Shown: positions 8,004-18,196, numbered from the stretch's first letter. The stretch: 64,000 bases of DNA from Thermoguttaceae bacterium (GCA_017441605.1 JAFRXD010000052.1:1-64000); one strand, 5' to 3'. Notes: generated by a model from the letters alone, not told the origin. Numbers and translations are program-made.

Positions 8004-9671
8004 ATGTCTTCAACAGGATTCTTGTTCGCGGCTAGTCTCGGGGCTTCGACCGGGCTCGTCGCGGCGATGGCGGTTCTGCTCGCCGTGATCATTTTTGGAA
8101 CGATCGTTCTCTTTAGCTCGAGGTACAAGCGCTGCCCGAGCAATAAGATTATGGTCATCTTTGGTCGGTCTTCGAGCAAATCTTCGGCGCTCTGCATCCA
8201 CGGCGGCGCGAAGTTCATCTGGCCCCTGTTCCAAGACTACGCTTTCCTCAGCCTGGAACCGATGCAAATCGAGATTCCGCTCCGCGGCGCGCTCTCGATG
8301 GAAAACATCCGCGTCAACGTCCCGAGCGTCTTCTCGATCGCGATTGGAACCACTCCGGAACAAATGCAAAACGCGGCGATCCGTTTGCTCGGCATGACGA
8401 AGCAAGCGGTCGCGAAACAGGCCGAGGACGTCATCTTCGGGCAATTGCGCCAAGTGATCGCCTCGATGAAGATCGACGAAATCAACCGCGACCGCGAGGC
8501 GTTTCTCTCCAATATTCAAGCGTCGCTGGAACCGGAGCTGAAGAAACTCGGTCTGGTTCTCATCAACGTTAACGTAACGGACATCACCGACGAGTCCGGC
8601 TACATCGAGGCGATCGGGCGCAAAGCCGCGTCCGAGGCGATCCAAAAAGCGCGCGGCGACGTCGCCGACAACGAGCGCATGGGCGAAACCCGCGTCGCGA
8701 ACGCCGAGAAAGAAAAGGCGATTCAAGTCGCGAACGCGAAAAAAGACCAAGCGATCGGAACGAAAGAGGCGGATCGGGAGCAAATCGTCAAGACCGCCGA
8801 AATCGACCAAGAGCAAGCGGTTCGTCTCGCCGACCTCGAGCGGGTCAAGTTGGTCGGTCAACAGTCGGCGGCGTTCGAAAAAGACGCCCAGATCAAAGAC
8901 GCCGAGCGCGACATGCGCGTAAGACTCGCGAACGCGAACGCGGAAGCGGTCAAGGGCGAAAACGAGGCTCAAGCGATCGTCGTGAACTCGACCGCCGAGC
9001 TCGCCGTAAAGAAAGCGGAGGCGTTCCAGCTCGCCGAAACCAGAAAGCGCCAAGCGGACGCGTCGGTCGCCGAAGCCGAGCACAAGGCGCAAACCGTGGC
9101 CGCGACCGCGCGGGCCGAGCGCGTCGAAGCGGAGCGCCGGGCCGAATTGGAAGCGCCCGCGAAGGCGGAAAAAGCGCGCGTCATCGTCGAAGCGGAAGCC
9201 GCCGCGGAACAAAAGCGGATCGAGGCGGAAGGCGAGGCGGCGGCCATCTACGCGAAATTGGAAGCCGAGGCGCGCGGTCAATTCGAGATTCTCAAGAAGA
9301 AGGGCGAGGGTCTCCAGGCGATCATCCAAGCGTGCGGCGGGGCCAAGGAAGCGTTCCAAATGCTCATGCTCGACCACTTCGACGAGCTCGTCGCGGCTTC
9401 GGCGCAGGCGATCTCCTCGATCAAGTTCGACAAAGTCGTCGTATGGGACTCCGCCAACGGCGGCGCGGAAACCTCGACCGCGAACTGGCTTCGCAATATG
9501 GCGAAAACCCTGCCCCCGATGCTCGACGTGATGAAAGAGATCGGCGGAGTCGAGTTCCCCGAGGTCTTCGCGAAATTGCAAGGAACCGGAGACGCGGAAA
9601 AGTCCGGCGAAACGATCGACGCCGCCGCGACTCCCGCCGGAGCCGACGCGGAAACCGCGAAAACCGAATAA
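8004..9671 (+). CDS. Flotillin-like SPFH-domain protein
   Basis: A 555-residue protein with GAGGAAAG upstream of its ATG. An N-terminal membrane segment ('LVAAMAVLLAVIIFGTIVLFSS', 18-39) is followed by an SPFH/band-7 domain ('KIMVIFGR', 'GGAKFIWPLFQDYAFLSLEPMQIEI', 'ILINVNVTDI', roughly 45-200). From about 205 to 430 it is an Ala/Glu/Lys/Arg heptad-rich coiled coil with repeated 'EAE' blocks, the flotillin domain. The C-terminus has 'MLMLDHFDELV' and 'IKFDKVVVWD', a typical flotillin ending. Flotillins scaffold ordered membrane microdomains and oligomerise through the coiled coil. The NfeD-like partner is divergently encoded. It ends with a strong terminator. Confidence 0.93.
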   Translation: MSSTGFLFAASLGASTGLVAAMAVLLAVIIFGTIVLFSSRYKRCPSNKIMVIFGRSSSKSSALCIHGGAKFIWPLFQDYAFLSLEPMQIEIPLRGALSMENIRVNVPSVFSIAIGTTPEQMQNAAIRLLGMTKQAVAKQAEDVIFGQLRQVIASMKIDEINRDREAFLSNIQASLEPELKKLGLVLINVNVTDITDESGYIEAIGRKAASEAIQKARGDVADNERMGETRVANAEKEKAIQVANAKKDQAIGTKEADREQIVKTAEIDQEQAVRLADLERVKLVGQQSAAFEKDAQIKDAERDMRVRLANANAEAVKGENEAQAIVVNSTAELAVKKAEAFQLAETRKRQADASVAEAEHKAQTVAATARAERVEAERRAELEAPAKAEKARVIVEAEAAAEQKRIEAEGEAAAIYAKLEAEARGQFEILKKKGEGLQAIIQACGGAKEAFQMLMLDHFDELVAASAQAISSIKFDKVVVWDSANGGAETSTANWLRNMAKTLPPMLDVMKEIGGVEFPEVFAKLQGTGDAEKSGETIDAAATPAGADAETAKTE

Positions 9672-9696
9672 GTTCCCGGTTAATCGCCCGTTAGAT

Positions 9697-9743
9697 TAAA
9701 AAAGGGTCGCCGTTCGAGAAACGTTCGAACGGCGACCCTTTCG
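9697..9743 (+). terminator. Bidirectional terminator between flotillin and the ABC permease
   Basis: AAAGGGTCGCCGTTCGA pairs perfectly with its complement ending CGGCGACCCTTT, with A and T runs at both ends. It serves the flotillin gene and the converging leftward permease gene. Confidence 0.85.
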
Positions 9744-9745
9744 TT

Positions 9746-12700
9746 TTATTCGAGCGCGCGCCCGCTTTGAAGGAGTTTGAGAATCTCGGTTCGCCCGGTC
9801 TTAATCGCGGGGTAAAGGGCCGCGACCAAGCAAAGCGCCGCGGTTAGTCCCAACCCCAACGACAGTCCTTTCAACGGAAGAACGATCGGCGGATCGGCGG
9901 TACCGAAGATACTCTCGCCCAGTTTCAGAACCCCTCGAGCCGCGAGGAAACCGAACGCGAAACTCGCCATGGACGCGACGATCGCGATAACGAGCGCCTC
10001 GACCAAAACGGCGCGAGCGATCGCTCCCCGGGTCGAGCCGACCGCGCGCATGACCCCGTAGCGCCACCGCCGCGCGCGAACCGAGTTAGAGATCGCCCCG
10101 ACGACCGCGATCGACGCGATGATCAGCGTCGTAATCGGGATCTTGGAAAGGGCCCAAATCACCGAGTCGGCGCGCTTCGTTATCGATTCGGTCAGCGAGT
10201 CGCGGGTCGAGAGCTTCGCGTAGGCGGTTCGCGCGCCGAAATCGCCTTTTCCTTCGACGAGCCCTTCTTGGAGGTCGAGCGCGAGGTTCTTGCGCGCCAA
10301 AAAATCGCACGCCAACTCGGTGGTCGCGTAGTCGATTTTTTCGCCTTCCGGGGCGTCGAACCAGAAATAGGATCGCCGCTCGATTTGGAAATCGCTCGCG
10401 ACGACCCCCTCCCGAGCGAAGGCGATTCCTCCGGAGCGCCCGAAATTGCGGCGAACGCCGCCGGTCTTGGACAGCCATTGCCAACCCGGGAAAGAAACGA
10501 CCCCGACGATCGGGTACTCGAACGTCGCGCCCGCGTCGCGCGGGTCAACGACCTTTAGGGAGTCGCCACGATTGAGTCCGTAATCGATGGAAAGAGAATC
10601 GGTTACAATAACGCCGCGCCCGTTCTTCATCGCGTCGAAAGCCTCCTTGGGATTTCCCTGTCGAAAACGAAAACCGACGAGCGGCTCGCGACCTTCGAAC
10701 GCCTTCCCGACGTCGACGCCGAAAAAGACGACGTTGGCGAACTGCCGCTTTCGCTCGTCGTCGGGAACCGAGCCCTCCGCGAACGCGGCCTGGTCGATCG
10801 CGATCGGAACGAATCGGTTCTCGTCGACCCAGGGCAACTTTTTCAATTCTTCGGCGATTTCCGGACGAAGCCCGGTCGGCAGAAACGCGACGAACGCGTC
10901 CGGTGAGCGCCGACCGGGCAGGAACGGATCGAGCATCGAATATCCCCAAATCTGCATCGTTACGAAGAGCCCTCCCCCGACGCTAAGCGCGACCGCGACC
11001 GCGACGACGCGCCAGGAGTTTCCCGAAAGTTCTCGTCGAAGGGTTCGGCTCTCGACTCTAAACAGCGCCGCCAAGGGCGGAACGACAACGAATTGAACGA
11101 GGCTCAACGCGAGCGGCAAGAGGCAAACGCCCCCCAGCGCCAAGAGGGCCGTCCCAACGCTCGAGTGAAGCGCCGCTCGAAGCGCCGCGTCTTTGGGCAA
11201 ATGACCGACGATCCAAAGATCCCCGAATATCGCGAGCGCCCCGACGATCGAGGCGACGAAAACGCGCCGCCTTCGCCTCTGAATCGCCTTTCGGGTCGAA
11301 ATCGAGCGCTCCAATTCCCCGAACGCTTCCAGCGGCCGAACCCGAAGCGAGCGAATCATGGGATAGAGCGCCGCGAAAATCGCGCCGAGACAAGCGCATA
11401 CAAACGAAAGCCCGATCGTTTGAACGTTGAGTCCCGTCCATTTCCCCGCGACGATCCAAACGACGACCCAGCCGACGAGCGCTCCGAACGCCCACCCGGG
11501 AACCGCGATCAACGCCGACTCGAGCAAAACGCTCAGACCAATTTGCGAGCGCGCTAGGCCCGCGATCCGATAGAACGCGATCAGGCGCCTGTCCTCTTCG
11601 AGGCTCATATTCAGGGTCGTGAAAACGATCAAGAGCGCCGCCAACGACGCCAAAAGGGTTCCGCTTATCGCTTGGTATTTGAACGCCCGATCGTTGCGAA
11701 ACGCGGCCGCCCTTTGCTCGGCGATCTCCTTCTCCGTCGCCGACTTCGCGCCGGGGGCGTCCTTCGCGAAACGCTCGCTCCAGCGCGCGCGAAACTCTAC
11801 CGGATCCCCTCGCAACTTCAAATAAACGCCGCTCGTTTCGACTCGCTCTTCGCCGAACAACTCCAGCGCGAGGTCTCGTGAAATATAGAACCCGTCGTTC
11901 TCGGAGTCCTTCGCAATCCCAACGACTTTGAGTTGGTATTCCGAAATCGATCCGGTTCTAAAATCCCCGTCGATAATCAGCAAGGAATCCCCGACGCGGG
12001 CCTTGAGCCGCTCGTTCCCTTTGGTCGTAACGACCGCCTCGCGCGGTAGCTCCGCGCTCGGGGCTCCGACGTTAAACCATCGTCCGTCTTCAAGTTCGTA
12101 AGGCGCGTCCGAGGCGGTCGTCGAAAGAAAGGTCGAGCCCAGTCCCATCGGCGTCCCCATCGTGGCGCGAAACGCTCCGAACGCCGCTCGGTGAAGCGCG
12201 GGATCGACGCCTTGCGGCGCCTCGCCGATCAGCTCAAACTCCTCGTCCGTAAGCTCGAGCGCGCGCTTGATCGTCGGCTTGTCCTCTTCCTCCACCGCGT
12301 CCGCGTCTTGCAAAATCGACGCGACCGCCCCCGGAGAATAGACGAAGGCGCGAAGCGTCGAGGTCTCGTCGCAAAGGAGCGTCGACTCGTCCGCCCGGAG
12401 ATCCATGATCAACTCCGCCGGAATCGCGCCCGGCGCTCCGGGTCCGCCCAAACCTCCTCGCCCCCCGCGTCTTCCGCCGCGCCGCCCTTCCGGGGGCGCG
12501 GCGCCGTCTCCTCGCGACGCCGGTTTCGCCTCGGTCTTCGTTTCCGATTTCTCTGGCGCGTTTTGTCGCGAATAGGGGGCGCCGAACGAACCGCCTCCGC
12601 GTCCCCCAAAACCGGCCCCGAAACCGGGATCGACCGCCAGGCGCAAATCGTAACTCCCAAGATAGTCGGCGTCTTGACTCGTCGCGTCGATAAAGAGCGC

Positions 12701-12823
12701 TTGAAATCCGCCGATCGTCCAAACGACCAAGCAAGACGACGCGGCGATCGCGAGAATCGCCAGGGCCAGTCGGACCTTTCGCTTGCGAGCGCGAGAGAAA
12801 ACCAATTTGAGAACGAATTTCAT
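9746..12823 (-). CDS. Large FtsX-type ABC transporter permease (MacB/LolC-like, two FtsX domains)
   Basis: A 1025-residue protein. ATG at 12823 has AAGGGAG upstream. The N-terminus is 'MKFVLKLVFSRARKRKVRLALAILAIAASSCLVVWTI', the usual first span of MacB-type permeases. A large periplasmic region follows (to about 380) with a Gly/Arg-rich low-complexity stretch near 110-140. An FtsX core lies at about 385-500 ('LLASLAALLIVFTTLNMSLEEDRRLIAFYRIAGLARSQI'), a second periplasmic region at about 630-860, and a second FtsX core at the end ('TTLIIASIAVVGAISNSVRARRWRYGVMRAVGSTRGAI'). The ATPase gene lies 19 bases upstream in the same operon. Such pairs move lipoproteins, peptides or drugs, or transmit mechanical signals rather than importing; the substrate is unknown. 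Confidence 0.9.
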   Translation of the reverse strand: MKFVLKLVFSRARKRKVRLALAILAIAASSCLVVWTIGGFQALFIDATSQDADYLGSYDLRLAVDPGFGAGFGGRGGGSFGAPYSRQNAPEKSETKTEAKPASRGDGAAPPEGRRGGRRGGRGGLGGPGAPGAIPAELIMDLRADESTLLCDETSTLRAFVYSPGAVASILQDADAVEEEDKPTIKRALELTDEEFELIGEAPQGVDPALHRAAFGAFRATMGTPMGLGSTFLSTTASDAPYELEDGRWFNVGAPSAELPREAVVTTKGNERLKARVGDSLLIIDGDFRTGSISEYQLKVVGIAKDSENDGFYISRDLALELFGEERVETSGVYLKLRGDPVEFRARWSERFAKDAPGAKSATEKEIAEQRAAAFRNDRAFKYQAISGTLLASLAALLIVFTTLNMSLEEDRRLIAFYRIAGLARSQIGLSVLLESALIAVPGWAFGALVGWVVVWIVAGKWTGLNVQTIGLSFVCACLGAIFAALYPMIRSLRVRPLEAFGELERSISTRKAIQRRRRRVFVASIVGALAIFGDLWIVGHLPKDAALRAALHSSVGTALLALGGVCLLPLALSLVQFVVVPPLAALFRVESRTLRRELSGNSWRVVAVAVALSVGGGLFVTMQIWGYSMLDPFLPGRRSPDAFVAFLPTGLRPEIAEELKKLPWVDENRFVPIAIDQAAFAEGSVPDDERKRQFANVVFFGVDVGKAFEGREPLVGFRFRQGNPKEAFDAMKNGRGVIVTDSLSIDYGLNRGDSLKVVDPRDAGATFEYPIVGVVSFPGWQWLSKTGGVRRNFGRSGGIAFAREGVVASDFQIERRSYFWFDAPEGEKIDYATTELACDFLARKNLALDLQEGLVEGKGDFGARTAYAKLSTRDSLTESITKRADSVIWALSKIPITTLIIASIAVVGAISNSVRARRWRYGVMRAVGSTRGAIARAVLVEALVIAIVASMASFAFGFLAARGVLKLGESIFGTADPPIVLPLKGLSLGLGLTAALCLVAALYPAIKTGRTEILKLLQSGRALE

Positions 12824-12842
12824 AGTTCGTTTTCTCCCTTCG

Positions 12843-13619
12843 TCACACGGAGCGCGAAACGCGCGCCAATTCTTGATAGCGCGCCGCCAACTCCGACGCG
12901 TCGCCAACCTCGGATCTCGGAAAATCCCCAACAATCTCGCCGTCGCGCAGCACGACGATCCGCTTCGCCCAGACGGCGACCGCCGGTTCGTGCGTTACCA
13001 AGAGTATCGTTCGAGCCTCCTCCCGATTGAGGCGGTCGAATATCCGGCAAATCGCCTGTCCCGCGGTCCAGTCGAGATTTCCCGTGGGCTCGTCGGCGAG
13101 AAGCGCGACCGGGTCGGAGCAGAGCGCGCGAGCCAAGGCGACTCGCTGTTGCTGCCCTCCGCTGAGAGAATCGGGATACTGCCCAAGTTGCTCGCTCAAT
13201 TCGAGTTCCGACCAAAACGCTCGAAGTTTCGCCATCGTCGTCGCGTCCAGTCTTCGGCCGTCGGCGCGAAGCGGAAAAAGAATATTCTCCTCGGCGGTGA
13301 GGTGCGGAATCAAATTGTAACTCTGAAACACGATCCCAATTCGGCGCCGACGAAAGATCGTCAGGGCGCGATCCCCCATTTTGCCAATTTTAACCCCCTC
13401 GAGTTCGACCTCTCCGCTCGTCGGTCGCGTCAAACCGGCGATCAAGTGCAACATCGTGCTCTTGCCGGAGCCGCTCGCGCCCATAATCGCGACGAACTCG
13501 CCGCGCTCGACCGTCAAATCGACGTTCGAAAGCGCCAGGAACTCCCCTTCCCCTCGAGGATACTTTTTCGTCAAGCCGATCGCGCGAACCGCGAATTCCG
13601 GCGTCGTTCGCTCGTCCAT
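12843..13619 (-). CDS. ABC transporter ATP-binding protein (LolD/MacB type)
   Basis: A 258-residue nucleotide-binding subunit. It has Walker A 'GASGSGKST' (48-56), Q-loop 'GIVFQSYNLIPHLTAEEN' (the LolD/MacB style), signature 'LSGGQQQR', Walker B 'VALLADEPTGNLD' and switch His in 'LLVTHEP'. The sequence 'YNLIPHLTAEEN' and the strict 'DEPTGNLD' place it in the LolD/FtsE/MacB class that partners FtsX-type permeases, and one is encoded next. It lies 16 bases after the secreted squalene-cyclase-repeat protein, so the operon probably links that protein to the transporter. All catalytic motifs are intact. Confidence 0.95.
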   Translation of the reverse strand: MDERTTPEFAVRAIGLTKKYPRGEGEFLALSNVDLTVERGEFVAIMGASGSGKSTMLHLIAGLTRPTSGEVELEGVKIGKMGDRALTIFRRRRIGIVFQSYNLIPHLTAEENILFPLRADGRRLDATTMAKLRAFWSELELSEQLGQYPDSLSGGQQQRVALARALCSDPVALLADEPTGNLDWTAGQAICRIFDRLNREEARTILLVTHEPAVAVWAKRIVVLRDGEIVGDFPRSEVGDASELAARYQELARVSRSV

Positions 13620-13635
13620 TCTTCTCTCCCTAATT

Positions 13636-15030
13636 CTAGCGCTCGCAATACGAAAGAACGATAAGAACGTACCCCGTTACCAAATTGGGATCGTTTTCGT
13701 ACCAATATCGATTCTCGTTGACCCACGACCCGTCCGCGTTTTCCGCGAGCGCCAGCGCCTCGATCAACTCCCGCCGCCAGTCGTGTTTCTTTCCGTTCGA
13801 ATCTTCGAACAGATCCTCGCCGAGAACTTGAAAACACTTCGAAAGCGTGTGGTAGTAATAGTACAGACCTCGTTTTCCCAATCCCGGGTTTTGCGTCAGC
13901 GTATAGTTTTGCCGAATCCACCCGGTCGCCGCCTCGACGCGAGGGTCGTCCGGAGTCAATCCGGCGTAAATCAAACTCTTCAAGCCCGCGTACGTGATGC
14001 TCCCATAGCTGCGCAAACCGCCGTCGACCTCTTCTCCCGCGGGGTTCTCTTCCCCCGCGACGAACGTGTAAAAGAATCCCCCGTCGTTCGAGCTCGGACG
14101 ACCGCTGGAAACGACGTCCCCCGTCTCGAAATTCTGGCAGCGCGACACGAAGGTCAGCGCGTCTTGAATCGCCGGATCGTCCTCTCCCGCGCCAATTTCG
14201 CGAAGCGCCTCCACGAAGAACTGTGTGTTCGACAGGTCCGGACGCGTCATCGCGCCTTTTCCGTACCCCACCCCGCCGAAATACTCGTCCTCTTTTTCGA
14301 CCCCGTTTTCTTTATTGTACTGAGAGCCTCTAACAAACTTCTCCGCCTTCTCGACGATCGCGTCGTACCGTCCGTCCCCCGCTTGTCGATTCGCGAGCGT
14401 AAAGCAGACGAGTCCCAAACACGATTCGTACGTCGACAAATGCAATCCCTCGGAATAGATCCCTCCGTCCTCGCGAACCGATTTCTCGAGAAACGCGAGC
14501 GCCTTCGCGAGAATCGGCTCGTCCAGTTTGACCCCGGCGCGCAAAAGCCCCGCGACGTCGATTAGCGTCGGCCCGATTCCGACCCGAGGAGACGCCGAAA
14601 AGGACCCGTCCTCGCTCTGCGATTTCGTCAAAAACGCGATTCCTTCGGCGACCATCGACGCGCGAAGGGCCTCCAAATCGGCGCGCTCCGCGTCGGAGAG
14701 GCTCGCGCGCATTTTCTCGATCGGAACCGTCGGGCTCGCGGTTTGACGACCGCCCCCGCGCCCCCCGCGAAGAGCGCTCAAAGCCTTCTGTTCGTCCGCG
14801 TCGAGAAACCCGTCCCCGTTCGCGTCCAGCTTCTTCATCCCCTCCGCGAAGGGGGCGGGCATACCGTCCGGCAACTTCGACAGATCGATCCGCCCTTGCT
14901 CGTCCAGTTCGAACGCGGGGCGCCCGAATCCGCCTCCTCCCGCGCCGGAGCCCGGATCTTGCGCGAAACTCGACGACGCGAGCGACAAAACGACGAAAAG
15001 AAAACCGTAACGAAAAATAACGCAACTCAT
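13636..15030 (-). CDS. Secreted EF-hand plus squalene-cyclase/prenyltransferase-repeat protein
   Basis: A 464-residue protein. ATG at 15030 was chosen because GAAAGGA lies upstream and a signal peptide follows ('CVIFRYGFLFVVLSLASSSFAQ', cut near residue 24). Residues 25-75 are Gly-rich and hold an EF-hand loop 'DANGDGFLDADEQ'. From about 110 there are alpha/alpha repeats such as 'GIAFLTKSQSEDGSFSAS', 'ALAFLEKSVREDGGIYSEG' and 'ATGWIRQNYTLTQNPGL', the pattern of the squalene cyclase/prenyltransferase beta-subunit fold. The catalytic DXDD of true cyclases was not seen, so a binding or scaffold role is more likely. It shares an operon with the ABC ATPase and permease. Confidence 0.85.
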   Translation of the reverse strand: MSCVIFRYGFLFVVLSLASSSFAQDPGSGAGGGGFGRPAFELDEQGRIDLSKLPDGMPAPFAEGMKKLDANGDGFLDADEQKALSALRGGRGGGRQTASPTVPIEKMRASLSDAERADLEALRASMVAEGIAFLTKSQSEDGSFSASPRVGIGPTLIDVAGLLRAGVKLDEPILAKALAFLEKSVREDGGIYSEGLHLSTYESCLGLVCFTLANRQAGDGRYDAIVEKAEKFVRGSQYNKENGVEKEDEYFGGVGYGKGAMTRPDLSNTQFFVEALREIGAGEDDPAIQDALTFVSRCQNFETGDVVSSGRPSSNDGGFFYTFVAGEENPAGEEVDGGLRSYGSITYAGLKSLIYAGLTPDDPRVEAATGWIRQNYTLTQNPGLGKRGLYYYYHTLSKCFQVLGEDLFEDSNGKKHDWRRELIEALALAENADGSWVNENRYWYENDPNLVTGYVLIVLSYCER

Positions 15031-15074
15031 ATAGTTATATCCTTTCAAAACTCGTCGCGCGACGAGAGTTATTA

Positions 15075-16091
15075 TTATAGCGAAGAATTCGTCTCGCCCC
15101 CCGCGACCGTCGCGAGAGCGCGCCAGACGCTCAAATCGATCGTTTCCGGAACGTTCCGAACCGACCCGTCCGCGAGACCGACGACGACGATTCCCGGATG
15201 ATTCGACGCGGCGCCCTCGAACGTCAGTTCCGTTCCCCGAAGCCAAATCCCGGGAACTTTCGCGTTCGGCGGAGAGTACGCCGAGTAGCCGGTCGCGTAA
15301 TGGCGCCCGGCGAGCCACGGGGAGCCGCGATGCGTCAGCGACGCCAGGGACTTCATCCCCTCCAAATCGGGGTCGATATACGACGCCCAGGTCCCCTCGC
15401 CGAGAACGCTCATGCGATCCATCGTCTTCTCGGCGCTCGAAAAAGAGGCGGTTTGCATTCGGCTCTCCGAAACGACCATCGTATTGGAGGTTCCGTCGAC
15501 GAGGGTCGCGAGGGTCGTTTGAACGAAGCGAAACGCGCCGTCGTTTTTGAGACCGTTGAGATTGTTCCGCTCCCCGACCGACGTTCCGGTGCAAAAGACG
15601 TAGTTGACGTTGTTCGCGTAGAGATTCTCGTTGCGCGGCTGGAGGGCTTTCTTCTCTTGATCCTCGCTAGGGCACCAGAGCATGGGACAAGGAAAATCGC
15701 ATTTCTCGCGCAACGCCTCGTTGATCGCGGTTTTCGAGGCCCAAACTCGAAATCGATCGTAGTCTCCGAAATCGATTCCGAGCATAAAAGATCCTTGTTC
15801 GACATAGGGCAAAATTCGAGCGCAAATCGAATATCCCGTGTCGTAAACCTCGCCCGTCGCGGCGCTTTTGCCCCAGCTCGTAAACTGCGGGAGTCCGCCG
15901 GTCGCCGACTCGTAGTTCGCCAGGGCCAACCCCCATTGTTTGACGTTATTGGAGCATTGCGTTCGGCGAGCCGCCTCGCGAGCCGCTTGAACCGCCGGCA
16001 GCAAAAGCCCGATCAAGATCCCAATGATCGCGATAACGACCAGAAGCTCGACCAGCGTAAACGCGCGTTTTCCGCGCAAAGTCGTTTTCAT
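15075..16091 (-). CDS. DUF1559 prepilin-type protein
   Basis: A 338-residue protein starting at ATG 16091. It begins '[43 protein letters not shown]', the type IV pilin-like leader and helix found throughout planctomycete DUF1559 proteins; cleavage is expected before Phe11 (here after Ala rather than the usual Gly). The body has '[16 protein letters not shown]' and a domain with many aromatic residues, and ends near '[20 protein letters not shown]', the family's 'H/G-x-DGSVR' ending. Planctomycete genomes carry dozens of copies; their role is unsettled, with a surface or pseudopilus-like structure likely. It lies 44 bases upstream of the cyclase-repeat gene and may head that operon. Confidence 0.93.
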   Translation of the reverse strand: MKTTLRGKRAFTLVELLVVIAIIGILIGLLLPAVQAAREAARRTQCSNNVKQWGLALANYESATGGLPQFTSWGKSAATGEVYDTGYSICARILPYVEQGSFMLGIDFGDYDRFRVWASKTAINEALREKCDFPCPMLWCPSEDQEKKALQPRNENLYANNVNYVFCTGTSVGERNNLNGLKNDGAFRFVQTTLATLVDGTSNTMVVSESRMQTASFSSAEKTMDRMSVLGEGTWASYIDPDLEGMKSLASLTHRGSPWLAGRHYATGYSAYSPPNAKVPGIWLRGTELTFEGAASNHPGIVVVGLADGSVRNVPETIDLSVWRALATVAGGETNSSL

Positions 16092-16200
16092 ATAACGCGT
16101 CTCCGTAATGCGCAGCCAAATCGAATCTTCGCCCGTAATTACGGCGAAAAAGCGATCGGCGACAAACAATATCGAAAAGTATAGAAACGCGAAAAAGGGA

Positions 16201-17013
16201 TCAAACGAGGAGTCGAACCGAGCTTAATTCGACGAGCGAGAAAACGGGAAAGATCGAGCGGGAGGAAAACCTCGCGACGCGCGAAACCGAGAGTCGCGAG
16301 ACGGACTCGAGCGCCGAAAGGGCGCGCTCCCAAATAGTCCGCCATACCCGACGGACGCGAGAAAACGGCAAAAGACCTCCGAGGGTCGCGAGAAAGAAGA
16401 GCCTCGACGACGCGTCGAGAGAACGGCGCGCGACCGACGGGGAAATCGCGAAGTCCGACGGCGCGACGAAAGCGACCGAGTCGAGCGGATTGCCCGAGCG
16501 AAAATCGAGCGAAACGCAAGCGCGCTCCCCCGACTCGAGGCTCGATTCCTCGTCGAGCTCGCGGAGAAAGGCGAGGGCGTCGTCGAGCTCCGAGGCCTCG
16601 CCGAACTCGGTCAACGCGTCGATCGCGGCGCGAGTCGCTTCGTCGTCGTCCTCGCGAATCGCTTTTATTTCGCGACGCGGGAGACCTCGGTCAAAGTCCC
16701 ATCGCGAGAATTCGCGCTCGATCACCGCGCGCGATCGCGGGGACGCGCTCGACGCGAAATAGTCCTCCGCCGCGCGACGCGCCTCTTTTTCGGTCGCGGC
16801 GGACGAGCGATCGCGCCCGGAACTCGCGAGCGCCCCGTCCGCGGTCGAATAGCGCGAGGAGGCGCGTCGAACCGCCTCCGCCGAAAGTTTGGCGCTCCAA
16901 TAAGACGCGTCGAAAACCGACCCGGCGAAAAGCGCCAACAAACCGAGCGCCCAAACGAACGCGAGGATCTTTCGCCTCGTTCGCGTCGATTCGTTTCGTT
17001 CGGTTTCGACCAT
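16201..17013 (-). CDS. Hypothetical membrane-anchored protein
   Basis: A frame of 270 residues (ATG at 17013; a TTG seven codons earlier is possible). One clear membrane segment lies near the N-terminus ('[19 protein letters not shown]', about 17-35), followed by a Ser/Arg/Glu-rich region with heptad-like acidic stretches and a second moderately hydrophobic segment ('[13 protein letters not shown]') near residue 200. The last 60 residues are Ser/Arg/Val-rich and look unusual. No family is recognised. Overlapping frames on both strands are long here because stops are rare, so the call rests on the membrane segment, the N-terminal charge pattern and the lack of any better frame in this 1-kb gap. 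Confidence 0.45.
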   Translation of the reverse strand: MVETERNESTRTRRKILAFVWALGLLALFAGSVFDASYWSAKLSAEAVRRASSRYSTADGALASSGRDRSSAATEKEARRAAEDYFASSASPRSRAVIEREFSRWDFDRGLPRREIKAIREDDDEATRAAIDALTEFGEASELDDALAFLRELDEESSLESGERACVSLDFRSGNPLDSVAFVAPSDFAISPSVARRSLDASSRLFFLATLGGLLPFSRVRRVWRTIWERALSALESVSRLSVSRVARFSSRSIFPVFSLVELSSVRLLV

Positions 17014-17194
17014 CGCAACCCTAAGCCGCGCCAAAGATTAAAAGAGCAGCCCCGCGACAATTTCCCGACAAAACGCCGCGCCGGGGCTGGAATTTCTCGC
17101 CAATATTTAGTATAATGCCGGTCGAGTCGCTCGCAAGGGGGCCCCCCGCGCGAGAGCGCAAGGCAAACCTTACCAAACAATAAGAAAGTTCGCT

Positions 17195-18076
17195 ATGCAA
17201 CTGCAATCGCTGATCGAATACCTCGAACAAATTTGTCCTCTCGAATTGGCGGAAGATTGGGACAACGTCGGTTTATTGCTCGGCGATCGCCAAAAGCCGA
17301 TTAAAAAGGTCCTCGCGTGCCTTACGATCGACCGCGCCGTCGCCGAAGAGGCGGTCGAGCTCGGGGTCGACTGCGTCGTCTCCCATCATCCCTTCCCGTT
17401 CAAGTCCGCGAAGCGATGGACGACCGACACGACCGACGGGGAACTGCTCCTCAAGCTCGCGGGGTCCAAAATCGCGGTCTACAGTCCGCACACGGCCCAC
17501 GATTCCGCGCTCTTCGGGGTGAATCGTCAACTCGCCGAGGGATTGGGGCTTCGCGACGTCAGATCCCTCTATCCGGGGAAATTGCCCGCGACTAAAGAGG
17601 CGCTCGACGGACTCGACCCCTCCGACGTTCAGAACGTCGCGAAAGAGCTTGAAAAACGGGGCAAGAAAAGCGACGAATCCGCGCCACTCATCGGAACCGG
17701 AAGAATCGGGGCTCTCCCCAAGCCGAAAAAATTCTCCGAACTCGTCGAGCAAATCAAGGACATGCTCCAAATCGAAAGTCTCCAAATCGTCGGAGACGCC
17801 GACAAACAGGTCAAAACGGTCGCGATCGGATGCGGAGCCTCCGACGATTTCATCGCACAAGCCGCGAAGGAAAAAGCCGACGTTATGCTCTTGGGCGAGG
17901 CGCGATTCCACGCTTGCTTGGAGGCGCGATCGAAAAACCTCGCGCTCGTTCTGGCGGGTCACTACGCGACGGAGCGTTTTTCTATGTGCATCCTCGCCGA
18001 TCGAATCGGGAGAAAATTTCCCGAATTGATCGTTCAAGCGAGCGGGAAAGAAAGCGACCCGATTCGCGTCGCGTAG
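17195..18076 (+). CDS. Nif3-like dinuclear metal-centre protein (DUF34)
   Basis: A 293-residue protein. It shows the family's 'PLELAEDWDNVGLLLGD' N-terminus (15-31), the metal-binding 'VSHHPFPF', 'YSPHTAHDSALFGVNRQLAEGLGL', and the C-terminal pair 'LLGEARFH' and 'LVLAGHYATERFSM' with conserved His and Glu. Nif3/YbgI proteins form hexameric toroids with a di-iron or zinc site. They are annotated as GTP cyclohydrolase 1 type 2, but the true reaction is not settled; a metal-chaperone role has been proposed. A central segment of about 100 residues separates the two halves, as in longer homologues. It lies upstream of gap with its own spacing. Confidence 0.9.
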   Translation: MQLQSLIEYLEQICPLELAEDWDNVGLLLGDRQKPIKKVLACLTIDRAVAEEAVELGVDCVVSHHPFPFKSAKRWTTDTTDGELLLKLAGSKIAVYSPHTAHDSALFGVNRQLAEGLGLRDVRSLYPGKLPATKEALDGLDPSDVQNVAKELEKRGKKSDESAPLIGTGRIGALPKPKKFSELVEQIKDMLQIESLQIVGDADKQVKTVAIGCGASDDFIAQAAKEKADVMLLGEARFHACLEARSKNLALVLAGHYATERFSMCILADRIGRKFPELIVQASGKESDPIRVA

Positions 18077-18162
18077 GGCGAAAAGAAGCCGCGAACCGCT
18101 CGATTCAACGAGTTTTTGGCGCAAAAATCGATTTTTACGGGCGAAACCGTTCGTCTGGGGGC

Positions 18163-18190
18163 TTGTCGGTTCCCGCGAAAATCCTATAAT
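18163..18190 (+). promoter_or_regulatory. Sigma70-type promoter of gap
   Basis: TTGTCG (18163-18168), a 16-base spacer and a perfect TATAAT (18185-18190) lie about 160 bases before the gap start. Confidence 0.6.
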
Positions 18191-18196
18191 GGGTGA

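Noticed and set aside
8010..9581. 523-residue open frame antisense to the flotillin gene
   Set aside because: It is a shadow of the coiled-coil coding sequence; composition is Arg/Leu/Asp-rich nonsense and no ribosome site or domain is visible.
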